This document shows, one piece after another, positions 52,130 to 61,693 of a stretch of DNA of 64,000 nt. The translations under genes were made by a program, and so were the position numbers. The stretch spans positions 1 through 64,000 of the forward strand of contig JAGVLE010000017.1 of NCBI GenBank assembly GCA_020049895.1, written 5' to 3'. Under the pieces are notes generated by a model. The model was given only the letters and a program-made list of their open reading frames with translations. It made no database searches and was not told the DNA's origin. Numbering within the stretch: position 1 is the first letter of the stretch; every line of letters starts with the position of its first letter. This DNA comes from Alphaproteobacteria bacterium (lineage in GTDB: Bacteria > Pseudomonadota > Alphaproteobacteria > UBA9655).

Positions 52130-52447
52130 CGACATATCATAATGTCTCGGAATTATACGTATTTTCTTAAATTTAAAAGGATTTTTAGACTATCTTCTCT
52201 CAGGATAGAGCATAAAACAGTATGATTTCTGGTGACTTAGTGGAGGAATGGCGGTGAGGCTTAAAAAGCAACACATTGGGGGAGTTAAAAAGACCTGGAA
52301 AGAAGACGAATATCGAATTAATAAGCACATACTTCTGAAGGGGAGGGCTCTGGCAATGAACGACGATATTGAGAATTTTCATGCACACCTTGGTAAAATA
52401 GGATCCTATGAAGCCAATCATAGTGTACGCGTTTTATCCAAATTGGA
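52130..52447 (+). pseudogene. degenerate duplicate of integrase upstream region and 5' coding sequence
   Basis: gacatatcataatg, gactatcttctctca, tggtgactta, gtggagg..tggcggtgaggctta match reverse complement of ~49300-49425; KKTWKEDEYRINKHILLKG...NFHAHLGKIGSYEANHSVRVLSKL matches the integrase with ~110 codons deleted. Confidence 0.88.
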
Positions 52448-52837
52448 AACCTGCTCGTTCAAAATGGAAAGCTTTCAACTGTGATTGATTTTGGAGGCCT
52501 CGCCATTGGAGATCCTGCATGTGATCTTGTCATTGCTTGGAAATTTTTTCGAAAAGCAGTACGGGATATTTGTAAAGCAAGCCTTCCTTTTAATGACGCC
52601 ACCTGGGAGCGCGGCAAAGCCTGGGCTTTATGGAAAGCTTTAATTGTTGCCGCTGGCCTTACGGACACAAATTCTGTGGAAGCTGAAAGCGCCTGGGGAA
52701 CAATTGAGGAGATTTTGAAACATGATACAACGGAACTCATGCCCTCTCTCAAACACATCGAAGTCGTTCTCTATGATCCCACGTGGCCGCAGGTATTTGA
52801 AGAGGAAGAGGCACGGGTTATTGACATAGAACTTTAA
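52440..52837 (+). pseudogene. chimera of aminoglycoside phosphotransferase C-terminal fragment and GrpB/UPF0157 N-terminal fragment
   Basis: GNLLVQNGKLSTVIDFGGLAIGDPACDLVIAWKFF (APH) followed by HIEVVLYDPTWPQVFEEEEARV (GrpB). Confidence 0.8.
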
Positions 52838-53049
52838 TACGCGCTCTATGGTTTTCAAAATTTCTAAAACCACAAGATCGTCTCTGAGTGAGCTTCATCT
52901 TTCTATGCACGTCTTCAATAAGACCGTTTTCTATGAGCTCCTTAAATAATTATTAAATATTTTTATTTTATAATTTAAAAAATGAAGACTCCGCATGGTA
53001 ATGCATGTGATTTTTTTCATCCGTGTCACTAAAAAACAATGAATATGCT

Positions 53050-53334
53050 ATGAAATATAATTTTCTCAAAACGTTTTTTTTAATATTACTTATTAGCACG
53101 TTCTTTTGGAAAGGCCTCGGGTTTGATGAGTGTATGGCTAAAAACAATAATCGTTCTAATATCATTCCCAGGAAAGCGAAAACCACCTCAAAGGACGAAA
53201 ATAAAGTGGCTTTATTACGTGAAGTTCAAAATAAATGTCCTCCTGTTGAAATGTCTGCGAAGAGGAGTGGTTATCGTGGTGATTGTGTAAAAAAGGTAGT
53301 GGACGAAATTTCTAACTCTAAAAAAAAGCAATAA
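53050..53334 (+). CDS. small secreted basic peptide (cassette copy B, gene 1)
   Basis: MKYNFLKTFFLILLISTFFWKGLGFDECMA... NKCPPVEMSAKRSGYRGDCVKKVVDE; paralogous to 41109-41366. Confidence 0.65.
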   Translation: MKYNFLKTFFLILLISTFFWKGLGFDECMAKNNNRSNIIPRKAKTTSKDENKVALLREVQNKCPPVEMSAKRSGYRGDCVKKVVDEISNSKKKQ

Positions 53335-53357
53335 TTTAAACAAAAAGGAACATTGTC

Positions 53358-53597
53358 ATGCACATCACATTTTTTCGGACATTTATAATCTGTTCTTCTT
53401 TCTCGATCGTGCACTGTGGTGAAATTGCTGCAAGTACCACATGTGATATTTGCTCTCCCTGTTCTGATACGACCACTAATCAATCTCAAAAAAGCAATGT
53501 ATGCAACGCAATTGGACTGATTTCCACCTGTGAGATGTGCTCGGACAATGGGGCTCCCTGGGGTCCTTGCGACTGGATCTGCACCAGACCAGTCTAA
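53358..53597 (+). CDS. small secreted Cys-rich peptide (cassette copy B, gene 2)
   Basis: signal peptide; STTCDICSPCSDTTTNQSQKSNVCNAIGLISTCEMCSDNGAPWGPCDWICTRPV; 23 bp after gene 1; AAAGGAA RBS. Confidence 0.6.
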   Translation: MHITFFRTFIICSSFSIVHCGEIAASTTCDICSPCSDTTTNQSQKSNVCNAIGLISTCEMCSDNGAPWGPCDWICTRPV

Positions 53598-54254
53598 TCT
53601 CTGTTTATTTTGTCTTCTCTATTCTAACATCGGGAGAATTTAATCTCAATCGAAGGAAAAATTTAAAATGAAATATAATTTTCATATCTCGATGATCAAG
53701 AGTGATCCAGCCGCTATTTTGTGATTTTGAAGGAAAGCGTTTAACTCCTGAGAGTGGCGTAGAGTTTTTAAAGGAAACAAAGAAAAAAAATAGGTGTTTG
53801 CCCCGATGAGCGCGCGTTCACCAGCCAGAAAAATATGCTCTTCAAGTTTTTTTACTTTCCTTTTTGCCTAAACTTTATCTGCTGCCATTCTGTATTTTTG
53901 TACTTGTTTTGCAAAGCAGTCTTTTGGAAGAACTTTACGCATTTTTCCTTTTACTTTTTTATAAGTTGAGCCACACTCTCTTTCAGATCAATGAAGAGAG
54001 AAGAGCCTTCACGGAAAAAAGCCCCTATGAGCTCACGTATTTAGTAGGCTGGGGCGCGAGAATTCGCTATTAAGCACTTGATAATATCTAGCGTTTTTTT
54101 CTGATTAAATTACAATGAGTTAGATACATCTAGTCCTCATTTTTAAAAATCAGGTATCCTTTCCAAAATTTTATAATAATTGACAGATTTTATAATCCTG
54201 TGTATTTTCTTTTCTTTTGAATAATTATTTTTAAAGTTTTGTATAAGGGTAAAT

Positions 54255-54656
54255 ATGTTGTTACGTGTATGTGTTTTAAGTATGTCTGTTATTCTCTTCA
54301 ACCAATCGCCTTCCTTTTCCATGAACCAAAAAGATGTTCCAACGGAGCATGCTGCTTCAAGAAATTGTTTTATTAGGCTAAAAAATAAGTCTACAGAAGC
54401 TGTTATTGCAATCATGGGTCGTGAGGATGAAGAACTTCAGAGGACAGTTATACCGCAAAACGACGAAAAGGAGTTGGTCATAACAAATGAACTTCTTTCT
54501 TCTAATCCTCCGAGTGTGATATATTTTTTAAAAGAGTTTTGGTCTCATAGTGCTACCATAGACATCAATGAAAACACAGTAAATACAACCTACGAAATAA
54601 AAGACACAGGAGAAAATACGGTTGGAATAGAAAAAAAAACCAATCAGACCCTGTAA
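54255..54656 (+). CDS. hypothetical secreted protein
   Basis: 133 aa with signal peptide, beta-rich. Confidence 0.5.
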   Translation: MLLRVCVLSMSVILFNQSPSFSMNQKDVPTEHAASRNCFIRLKNKSTEAVIAIMGREDEELQRTVIPQNDEKELVITNELLSSNPPSVIYFLKEFWSHSATIDINENTVNTTYEIKDTGENTVGIEKKTNQTL

Positions 54657-54887
54657 GCCTCTTCTCATGTGTTTTCTTCACCCTCGCAAAGATTACCTTT
54701 TGGCGTGAAGACGGAGCACAAGAGGATTTATATTCTCGGACGCTAAACTATAGCCTTTCCACTTTAAAAGCGAATTCATGAAATACTTTAAGCTCACCCC
54801 TGCGAGCCCAGATGACGGTTATCGTGTTGCCATTTCTCGGAGAGCGCTTCGATCTTAAAGTGGTTTTTCTATAGAATGATTTCTACT

Positions 54888-55925
54888 TTACGATTGATAG
54901 GCGTACATAAAATGGTAACAAATATGCGAAGTAACTCGGTGTCGGCTAAATGTTCGAAGACGTCCATCTGGATCAACAAGAAAATACTGTACTCCGGGCG
55001 TTAACCCTGTTTCTTGTGAAGAGTAAAACCTTCTAATAATTTCTTCTTCAAGTCTTTGCGTGTATAAGAGGTCTTTCTCTTTTGTAGACAAGCCCTCTTC
55101 TTTTCTACACACGCCTTTTTCTTTTATACATACGCCTGCTTTGTTGTTTTCCCAAGGCCCTTCAGATGCATGAAGACCACATTTATTGCACATACCTTCC
55201 CGTTGAAAGTCGGCAAGAGTACTGGCATTTTCCGAAGAAACAGAAGGAGAGCTAAACCCAGACCTATCAAATATTTCCCAAGATCGTGGATACGCAAGAG
55301 ATGCGAACGTATCCACGCAGCGAAGGGACTTACTAACACTTGAATCTGTTTGTCCCTCACCTATAAAACATTGAAAAGAGTTGACGATTTTTTCATCCCC
55401 CACACGAAGGTCTACCCCACGGCCAATTCGGTTTACCTCAGGCGCCCATTGATTAACCATTGTTTGAAAAATATTTTCCGCATACATTTCCCAAGCTTCA
55501 GGTGTAAAGCAATAGCCCAACTCTGCCACGCTTGGATATTTTCCAACACACACCTCAATATAACCGATTTTTTTATCGGTTTGTGAGTCAAGAAACGTCA
55601 TGGAAACGGTTGGCTGCCCCTTCTTCAAACGCTGAGTCCATGTGGCTAACTTAGCCGCTGTTCCCTCCTTAGAAAGGTTTGTCCGCGCTGACAGCCCCCT
55701 AACAGTATTTGGATCTGCTGCTATCTGAGTGTAAAAAGGAACATCAAAGCGAAAGCGATCTACGTGCCGTGCCTCCCATCCTTCCCCGTGGATGGAGATT
55801 CGCAACCCCTTTGGCTCTTCCAGATTCTCATATGAGAAAATCTTAGGTTCAAATACAGACTTTCCCTCTGACCCTAGGGTTAAAATCAACGAGAAACACA
55901 CAACCACTTGAAGTAATTTTAACAT
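54888..55925 (-). CDS. secreted protein with GNAT-like domain
   Basis: signal peptide; VSMTFLDSQTDKKIGYIEVCVGKYPSVAELGYCFTPEAWEMYAENIFQTMV resembles a GNAT acetyltransferase core. Confidence 0.6.
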   Translation of the reverse strand: MLKLLQVVVCFSLILTLGSEGKSVFEPKIFSYENLEEPKGLRISIHGEGWEARHVDRFRFDVPFYTQIAADPNTVRGLSARTNLSKEGTAAKLATWTQRLKKGQPTVSMTFLDSQTDKKIGYIEVCVGKYPSVAELGYCFTPEAWEMYAENIFQTMVNQWAPEVNRIGRGVDLRVGDEKIVNSFQCFIGEGQTDSSVSKSLRCVDTFASLAYPRSWEIFDRSGFSSPSVSSENASTLADFQREGMCNKCGLHASEGPWENNKAGVCIKEKGVCRKEEGLSTKEKDLLYTQRLEEEIIRRFYSSQETGLTPGVQYFLVDPDGRLRTFSRHRVTSHICYHFMYAYQS

Positions 55926-56044
55926 ATTTTCCTTTTTAACTTATCTTCTTTTGATACAGTAGACATAAAATAAAAAAATTTATAAATCAATCCTCAAAAT
56001 GAAAAATTGTCCTTAACTATACATATTATCTGATCAAAAAGGGC

Positions 56045-57328
56045 TTAGCAATGGACTGTGCGTTCAAAAAATCCAACAACCTCAAGATGGGGAGTCCAAT
56101 AAAACTGGTCTACAGGAGTGACGTTTTTAAGGATATACCCTCCTTGTTCAAGTAGGCGTGCATCTCTCGCAAATGTTTCAGGGTTGCAAGAAACATAGCA
56201 AACTTTTGGAATAGAGCTAGATGCGAGTTGCTGGACTTGGGCTTGAGCGCCAGCCCGTGGGGGATTCATCACTGCAAAAGCATATTTACTTAATTCTTGT
56301 GAGAGAAGTGGTTGTTGATAAAGGTTTCTAGGAGCGACAGTGATCGGGCGATTGTTTTTTTCTGCGGCCTCATCAAGACCCTGAATCGCCTGATGATCTG
56401 AGTCATACCCTTCCATCTTACACTGTTTACTCAGCGGCAATGTAAACGTTCCTCTGCCACAAAACAAATCTATACCTAGGCTAGAAGGTTCAATCGTTCC
56501 CATACACTTGAGGACTAGGTCTGTTAGTATCTGATCGGAAAGCGCACTTGCCTGCAAAAACTCTCCAGCTTGAACAAAAACGTGATCCCCTTCAAACGTT
56601 ACATAGGGTTTTTCTGTTTCCAAGATTGTTTTGAGGCTACCGTCCTCCTTTACAGAAAGACGAATAATTCCATGATCTTTAGCAAATGCTATTAATAGAG
56701 ATTCTTGATCTGAGGTTAGGGATGAACAGTCTCCCCTCCTCTCCATTATCATATCAATTCCATTTGCCGCAGCTAATAGGAAAACATTTACCTTTTGATT
56801 AGACTCCAGAACCTGGAAAAGCATGTTTTTAAGAGGACTCAAGAGCACAGATAATGTGGGTTCTAAAACCAAACATGCATCAATATTAATAATCTGATGG
56901 GATCCAAAGCGACGAAACCCTAGAAAGATCTGATTGTTTTTTTTAACAACCTCAAAACTTCCACGGCGTCTATGCCCATTAGGAACGATTATTAAATCAT
57001 TGATGGTCGTATAGATTTGTTGGGCACTTAAAGCTTGGGTGATCAAATTTATTTTAAAATTACGATAGGTTTCTGGATTTAAGTGTTGGAGCAAGCATCC
57101 TCCACATGTTCCAAAATAAGGACATGGTGGGGTGGCTCGCATGGGCGAGGGCTCAGTAATTTCTGTCAGGGTACAATTTGATTGATGACGGTATTTATGC
57201 CGTTCAAACGCCACACCTTCACCCGGTAAGGTATAGGGAAGAGTTACGGTTCCTTGCTCCGTATACCCAACGCCCAAACCATCCCGATTCAAAGCCGTAA
57301 TTTTACAGTGTGCACGCTCAACGATCAC
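56045..57328 (-). CDS. 23S rRNA (uracil-C5)-methyltransferase RumA/RlmD-like
   Basis: TRAM-like N-terminus; CPYFGTCGGCLLQHL cluster; DLFCGRGTFTLPLS; MNPPRAGAQAQV; YVSCNPETFARDA. Confidence 0.93.
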   Translation of the reverse strand: MIVERAHCKITALNRDGLGVGYTEQGTVTLPYTLPGEGVAFERHKYRHQSNCTLTEITEPSPMRATPPCPYFGTCGGCLLQHLNPETYRNFKINLITQALSAQQIYTTINDLIIVPNGHRRRGSFEVVKKNNQIFLGFRRFGSHQIINIDACLVLEPTLSVLLSPLKNMLFQVLESNQKVNVFLLAAANGIDMIMERRGDCSSLTSDQESLLIAFAKDHGIIRLSVKEDGSLKTILETEKPYVTFEGDHVFVQAGEFLQASALSDQILTDLVLKCMGTIEPSSLGIDLFCGRGTFTLPLSKQCKMEGYDSDHQAIQGLDEAAEKNNRPITVAPRNLYQQPLLSQELSKYAFAVMNPPRAGAQAQVQQLASSSIPKVCYVSCNPETFARDARLLEQGGYILKNVTPVDQFYWTPHLEVVGFFERTVHC

Positions 57329-57456
57329 GCAAACACCCTCTCAAGCCTCTGTAACAACAAGCTTCCCTCTAATTGTTTTAAGTTATCCTTACTGTTAGGA
57401 AGAAACTCTTTTTTTGAAGTTGCTGCAAGCTTAAACTATTTAAACTATGTTGTCAT

Positions 57457-57487
57457 AAGCTACCTCCAGCAGAGCTGGAAGTAGCTT
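57457..57487 (-). terminator. stem-loop downstream of 57515-57814 gene
   Basis: AAGCTACCTCCAGC aga GCTGGAAGTAGCTT; near-perfect 14-bp stem. Confidence 0.5.
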
Positions 57488-57514
57488 ATTTAGGCTTTAG
57501 TTTCTAATTATTTT

Positions 57515-57814
57515 TTAAGCTTTTACAAGCTTTCCATCATGATTATTGTATGAACTCAGAGGTTCATCAGGGGCAGTTGCTGAAAAAGTAATTTTATTTT
57601 GCACTAAAGCTCCCTTGTCAGATTTACAAGCAGCCGTTAATATACATGTTTCCATTTTTTTCCCCGTTTGACTCATGATAATGCTTTCACATGTTTTTAA
57701 TATATTCCCCTCAGGCATTTCACAGTCTTTTTCTACTTCTGCTTGTATTGCCTTTACATGGCCATTTATCAGCAAAATTTCTGTTAAAACACAGATCAAT
57801 AACTTTACTTTCAT
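57515..57814 (-). CDS. small secreted cyanovirin-N homology (CVNH)-like protein
   Basis: TCESIIMSQTGKKMETCILTAACKSDKGALVQNKITFSA...YNNHDGKLV resembles SCxxIxL...LxAxCxxxxG...NxDGxL. Confidence 0.55.
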   Translation of the reverse strand: MKVKLLICVLTEILLINGHVKAIQAEVEKDCEMPEGNILKTCESIIMSQTGKKMETCILTAACKSDKGALVQNKITFSATAPDEPLSSYNNHDGKLVKA

Positions 57815-57885
57815 ACGCAGTCTCCTTATTTTTCAATTCGTATATTTATATATGAACATACAAAAAAATACTTAAATATCTTAAA

Positions 57886-58359
57886 TTACAAAGCATGAAG
57901 CATTTTCCTCAAATAGAGCTTCTCCGCTGGCCCATCGTTATGGTACCCAAGCGCGTTATAAAACGCATGAGTTCCCTCTTTTGCGCGACGAGCTCCAGAG
58001 GTAAGTTCAATGACACAAGGCCGTAAGGTTTCGACACTCTTTTCAACAAACTGCATAAGTGCCTTTCCAACGCCTTGTCCTCTGTAATTCGAATCCACAA
58101 TAAGGCCCTCAATTCGAATACGCTGATAAGGAATCACCAAAGAAAAACTCTGAGACCAAGCAATGACCCCCTGTATACTAGACGATTGTCCAGCAACAGA
58201 AATTCCATACCCTGGTTGGCGTAAAAAGAGGTGGAAACGCTCTTCAAATTCTTCCTGATCCTGCGGATACCCCAGCTGCTCCATTAATGGCAATATCTGA
58301 GAAATATCTTCAAGAAGTGCATGGCGAATGGAGGTGTTTTTCTTCATCTTTTTTCCCAT
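57886..58359 (-). CDS. GNAT family N-acetyltransferase
   Basis: IEGLIVDSNYRGQGVGKALMQFVEK. Confidence 0.92.
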   Translation of the reverse strand: MGKKMKKNTSIRHALLEDISQILPLMEQLGYPQDQEEFEERFHLFLRQPGYGISVAGQSSSIQGVIAWSQSFSLVIPYQRIRIEGLIVDSNYRGQGVGKALMQFVEKSVETLRPCVIELTSGARRAKEGTHAFYNALGYHNDGPAEKLYLRKMLHAL

Positions 58360-58451
58360 TTACGTGGTGCTCAATTTGGTCAATAAGACGCCTTTATTGT
58401 TCCTATCAGACAGATTATAATGCTAAAAAACATCCCTGGAGGACTTATTTT

Positions 58452-58865
58452 ATGCATCAAGGATTCTATTATCTCGCCATCCCTTATCAGGGGACAGAAG
58501 AACAGCAGGAAGCACGCACAGAACTTTCCTTCACAGCAGCCACCGAATGCCTTCGTCAAGGCATTCACCTCTTTGCTCCCCTTATTTATGTAAACAAGAT
58601 TGCAGATAGGCTCGGCCTAAATTTAGAGCAGAGACGAGACATTGTCATGCCATATCTGTTAGATTTTCTAAAGGTTTCAAAAGGGTTGCTTTTAGTAACA
58701 GCAGATGGCTGGAAGACATCCTGGGGAGTCAAACAAGAGTTGTTATGTTGCGTAGAACATTCCATTCCTGTGTTTAAAATCGCCCCAGAACAGCTTTATG
58801 AAGAGCTCACACCTCTCTTGGAAGTTCCTTTAAACCAACAGGCACTTAAAGACCTTTTAGGATAA
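58452..58865 (+). CDS. DUF1937-like protein
   Basis: FYYLAIPYQGTEEQQEARTELSFTAATECLRQGIHLFAPLIY; ATG 58452 chosen. Confidence 0.75.
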   Translation: MHQGFYYLAIPYQGTEEQQEARTELSFTAATECLRQGIHLFAPLIYVNKIADRLGLNLEQRRDIVMPYLLDFLKVSKGLLLVTADGWKTSWGVKQELLCCVEHSIPVFKIAPEQLYEELTPLLEVPLNQQALKDLLG

Positions 58866-58950
58866 ACTTACACCCTCTCCCCCTCTTTACTCTTTTCCGC
58901 ATCTATGATGTAGTGACCGATATGTTTTTTAAGGAAATACAAAGGGTCAC

Positions 58951-61608
58951 ATGCTAGATAAAAATTTCTCTCCCGCCACTGTTGAAGCAAAAATTTATAA
59001 GGCATGGGAAGACTCTGGACTGATGGTTGCCAATCCTACCTCCACAGCTGATCCCTATACGATTATGATGCCACCCCCGAATATTACGGGAAGCCTGCAT
59101 ATGGGGCATGCCTTTACCTTTACTCTGCAAGATGTCCTTATTCGATTTCACCGATTGCTAGGACAAGACGTTCTCTGGCAACCCGGCACGGACAGCGCCA
59201 GCCTTTCCACCCAAGTCATGGTTGAAAGACACCTCGAGACGGAAGGAACAGACCGCCGTTCTCTAGGACGAGAGAAGTTCGTTGAGCGGGTGTGGCAATG
59301 GAAAGAAGAAAAAGGAAGCATGATCACAGAGCAGCTACGACGTTTAGGTGCTGTGCCAGACTGGAGCCGTGAGTGCTTTACGATGGATGAAGGGCTCAGC
59401 TATGCAGTACGCTATGTCTTTGTGGAACTTCATCGCCAGGGTCTGATTTATAAAGACAAACGGTTAATTAACTGGGATCCAAAACTACAAACCACCCTGT
59501 CAGATCTGGAAGTGGAAACCAAAGAGCTCCAAGGAACGATATATTATTTTCGTTACCCATTGGAGGGTAATGACACTCACTCTATTACTATTGCTACCAG
59601 CCGCCCTGAAACCGTCTTTGGGGATGTGGCGGTGGCGGTCCATCCTGAAGATGAGCGCTATCAACACCTCATTGGCCAGAATTTGCGCCATCCGCTCACT
59701 CGTAAATTGATCCCTATTGTGGGGGATCTCCACGCCGATCCCGAGAAATTTACAGGAGCCGTCAAAATTACGCCTGCCCATGATTTTAATGACTTTGAGG
59801 TTGGGCGTCGGCATGGCCTTCCCATGATTAATATTCTGGATGAGGCAGCTCGTCTTAATGATAATGTACCAGAGGCTTATCAAGGGCTTGATCGATTCGT
59901 GGCGCGCAAACGCGTTATTGAAGACATGCACGAACTGGGATTATTTGAAAAAGAAGAAGACGCTGTCATTCCCACCCCCCACGGAGAAAAATCAGATGTG
60001 GTGATTGAGCCCTGGTTGATGGATCAATGGTATGTAGATGCAGCCACCTTAGCAAAACCTGCCATCAAGGCAGTGGAGCAAGGAAAGACAAAATTTTTCC
60101 CTCAATTTTGGGAAAATACTTATTTTGAATGGCTTAGGAATATCCAACCCTGGTGTATTTCTCGACAATTGTGGTGGGGCCATAGAATTCCTGTGTGGTA
60201 TGGGCCCGACGGCAAGGTTTTCGTTGCTATGAATGAAGAGGATGCTTATGCGGATGCAAAGGCCTTTTATAAAGAGGATGTTGTCCTGACCCAAGAAGAA
60301 GACGCCTTAGACACCTGGTTTTCCTCGGGCCTTTGGCCATTTTCTACCCTTGGGTGGCCCACAGAAACGCCAGAGCTTGCACGATACTATCCAACAGATG
60401 TGTTGATCACAGGCCACGATATTATCTTTTTCTGGGTTGCGCGCATGATGATGATGGGCCTTCACTTCACAGGAAAAGTGCCTTTTAAAACAGTCTACAT
60501 CAATGCTCTTGTGCGAGATGAAAAAGGGAAAAAAATGTCCAAAACAAAGGGCAATGTTGTGGACCCCGTTATTTTGATTGATGCTTATGGTGCAGATGCA
60601 TTGCGATTTACATTGGCAGCCCTTGCCGTCCCTGGTCGAGACGTAAAATTCTCTAAAGACCAGGTGGAAGGCTACCGCAACTTTGGGACAAAATTATGGA
60701 ATGCCGCTCGCTTTGCAGAAATGAATGAGTGCCAATTTAACCCAGCCTTTAATCCTAAAATCCTTCAGGTTTCTGTCAACCGCTGGATTGTTGCAGAAGT
60801 TGCAAGTCTTTCTTGTCAAATAAAAGAAGCCCTTGAAACTTATAAATTCAATGAAGCAGCCCAGGCTTTGTATCATTTTGTTTGGGGAACATTTTGTGAC
60901 TGGTATCTTGAATTTTGCAAACCAAAATTCGCAAGTACAGGAGCTGAGAAAACAGAAACCCAGCAGACAGTTGCCTATATTCTGGATCAAATTTTACGTC
61001 TTTTGCATCCCTTTATGCCCTATATGACAGAAGTTTTATGGGAACATCTTCACCCCAAGCAGGGCCTTTTGATGGGGGCACGTTGGCCTGAAGACGAGGC
61101 AATATCCTATCCTCTCGAAAGCCAAGACATTCGCTGGCTTATTCAAATGATTACAGAAATCCGCCGCGTTCGAACAGAAATGAATATTCCTGTGGCAGTA
61201 TTTCTGACGCTAAGCATTTATGAGGCCTCCCCCGAAACCCATCGCCGAGTGACGTTCTATGAGGACCTCTTGTTCAAACTTGCCCGCCTTGATCATGTCA
61301 AAGTGTTTGCAGATTCCCTCCCTGCTGAAGCTGCTAAGGGTGTGGCGCAAGCGATTGTGGAAGAAGCCACGCTTGTTCTCCCCCTCGGAAACACTATCGA
61401 TGTAAAGGCTGAAAAGGAACGCCTGCAAAAAGAGCTCGTGAAAACCCAACAAGAAGTAGACGCCCTCACCAGCAAACTCGGGAACAAAGACTTTGTTGCC
61501 CGTGCTCCGCAAGATATTGTGGAAACCCAACAACAACGTTTGAAGGCAGCTCAACTTGCTGTCCAAAAGCTAGAAACAGCCTTAAAAAAGCTAGAGGGTG
61601 CTGAGTAA
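58951..61608 (+). CDS. valS: valyl-tRNA synthetase
   Basis: PPPNITGSLHMGHAF; KMSKTKGNVVDP; C-terminal coiled coil. Confidence 0.98.
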   Translation: MLDKNFSPATVEAKIYKAWEDSGLMVANPTSTADPYTIMMPPPNITGSLHMGHAFTFTLQDVLIRFHRLLGQDVLWQPGTDSASLSTQVMVERHLETEGTDRRSLGREKFVERVWQWKEEKGSMITEQLRRLGAVPDWSRECFTMDEGLSYAVRYVFVELHRQGLIYKDKRLINWDPKLQTTLSDLEVETKELQGTIYYFRYPLEGNDTHSITIATSRPETVFGDVAVAVHPEDERYQHLIGQNLRHPLTRKLIPIVGDLHADPEKFTGAVKITPAHDFNDFEVGRRHGLPMINILDEAARLNDNVPEAYQGLDRFVARKRVIEDMHELGLFEKEEDAVIPTPHGEKSDVVIEPWLMDQWYVDAATLAKPAIKAVEQGKTKFFPQFWENTYFEWLRNIQPWCISRQLWWGHRIPVWYGPDGKVFVAMNEEDAYADAKAFYKEDVVLTQEEDALDTWFSSGLWPFSTLGWPTETPELARYYPTDVLITGHDIIFFWVARMMMMGLHFTGKVPFKTVYINALVRDEKGKKMSKTKGNVVDPVILIDAYGADALRFTLAALAVPGRDVKFSKDQVEGYRNFGTKLWNAARFAEMNECQFNPAFNPKILQVSVNRWIVAEVASLSCQIKEALETYKFNEAAQALYHFVWGTFCDWYLEFCKPKFASTGAEKTETQQTVAYILDQILRLLHPFMPYMTEVLWEHLHPKQGLLMGARWPEDEAISYPLESQDIRWLIQMITEIRRVRTEMNIPVAVFLTLSIYEASPETHRRVTFYEDLLFKLARLDHVKVFADSLPAEAAKGVAQAIVEEATLVLPLGNTIDVKAEKERLQKELVKTQQEVDALTSKLGNKDFVARAPQDIVETQQQRLKAAQLAVQKLETALKKLEGAE

Positions 61609-61649
61609 ATTCAGATAAGGGAACGATTAGGTTTTAGATTGCCTAAATC

Positions 61650-61670
61650 CCACGGGCGTGAAGCCCGTGG
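61650..61670. repeat. perfect palindrome CCACGGGC-GTGAA-GCCCGTGG, IS200/IS605-end- or REP-like
   Basis: read directly; lies between convergent valS and infC. Confidence 0.55.
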
Positions 61671-61693
61671 TGATTCAGATTGAAAATGTGGTA

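Noticed and set aside
54690-54860. MKYFKLTPASPDDGYRVAISRRALRS*, vaguely like a DUF488 fragment
   Set aside because: Too short to support a family claim
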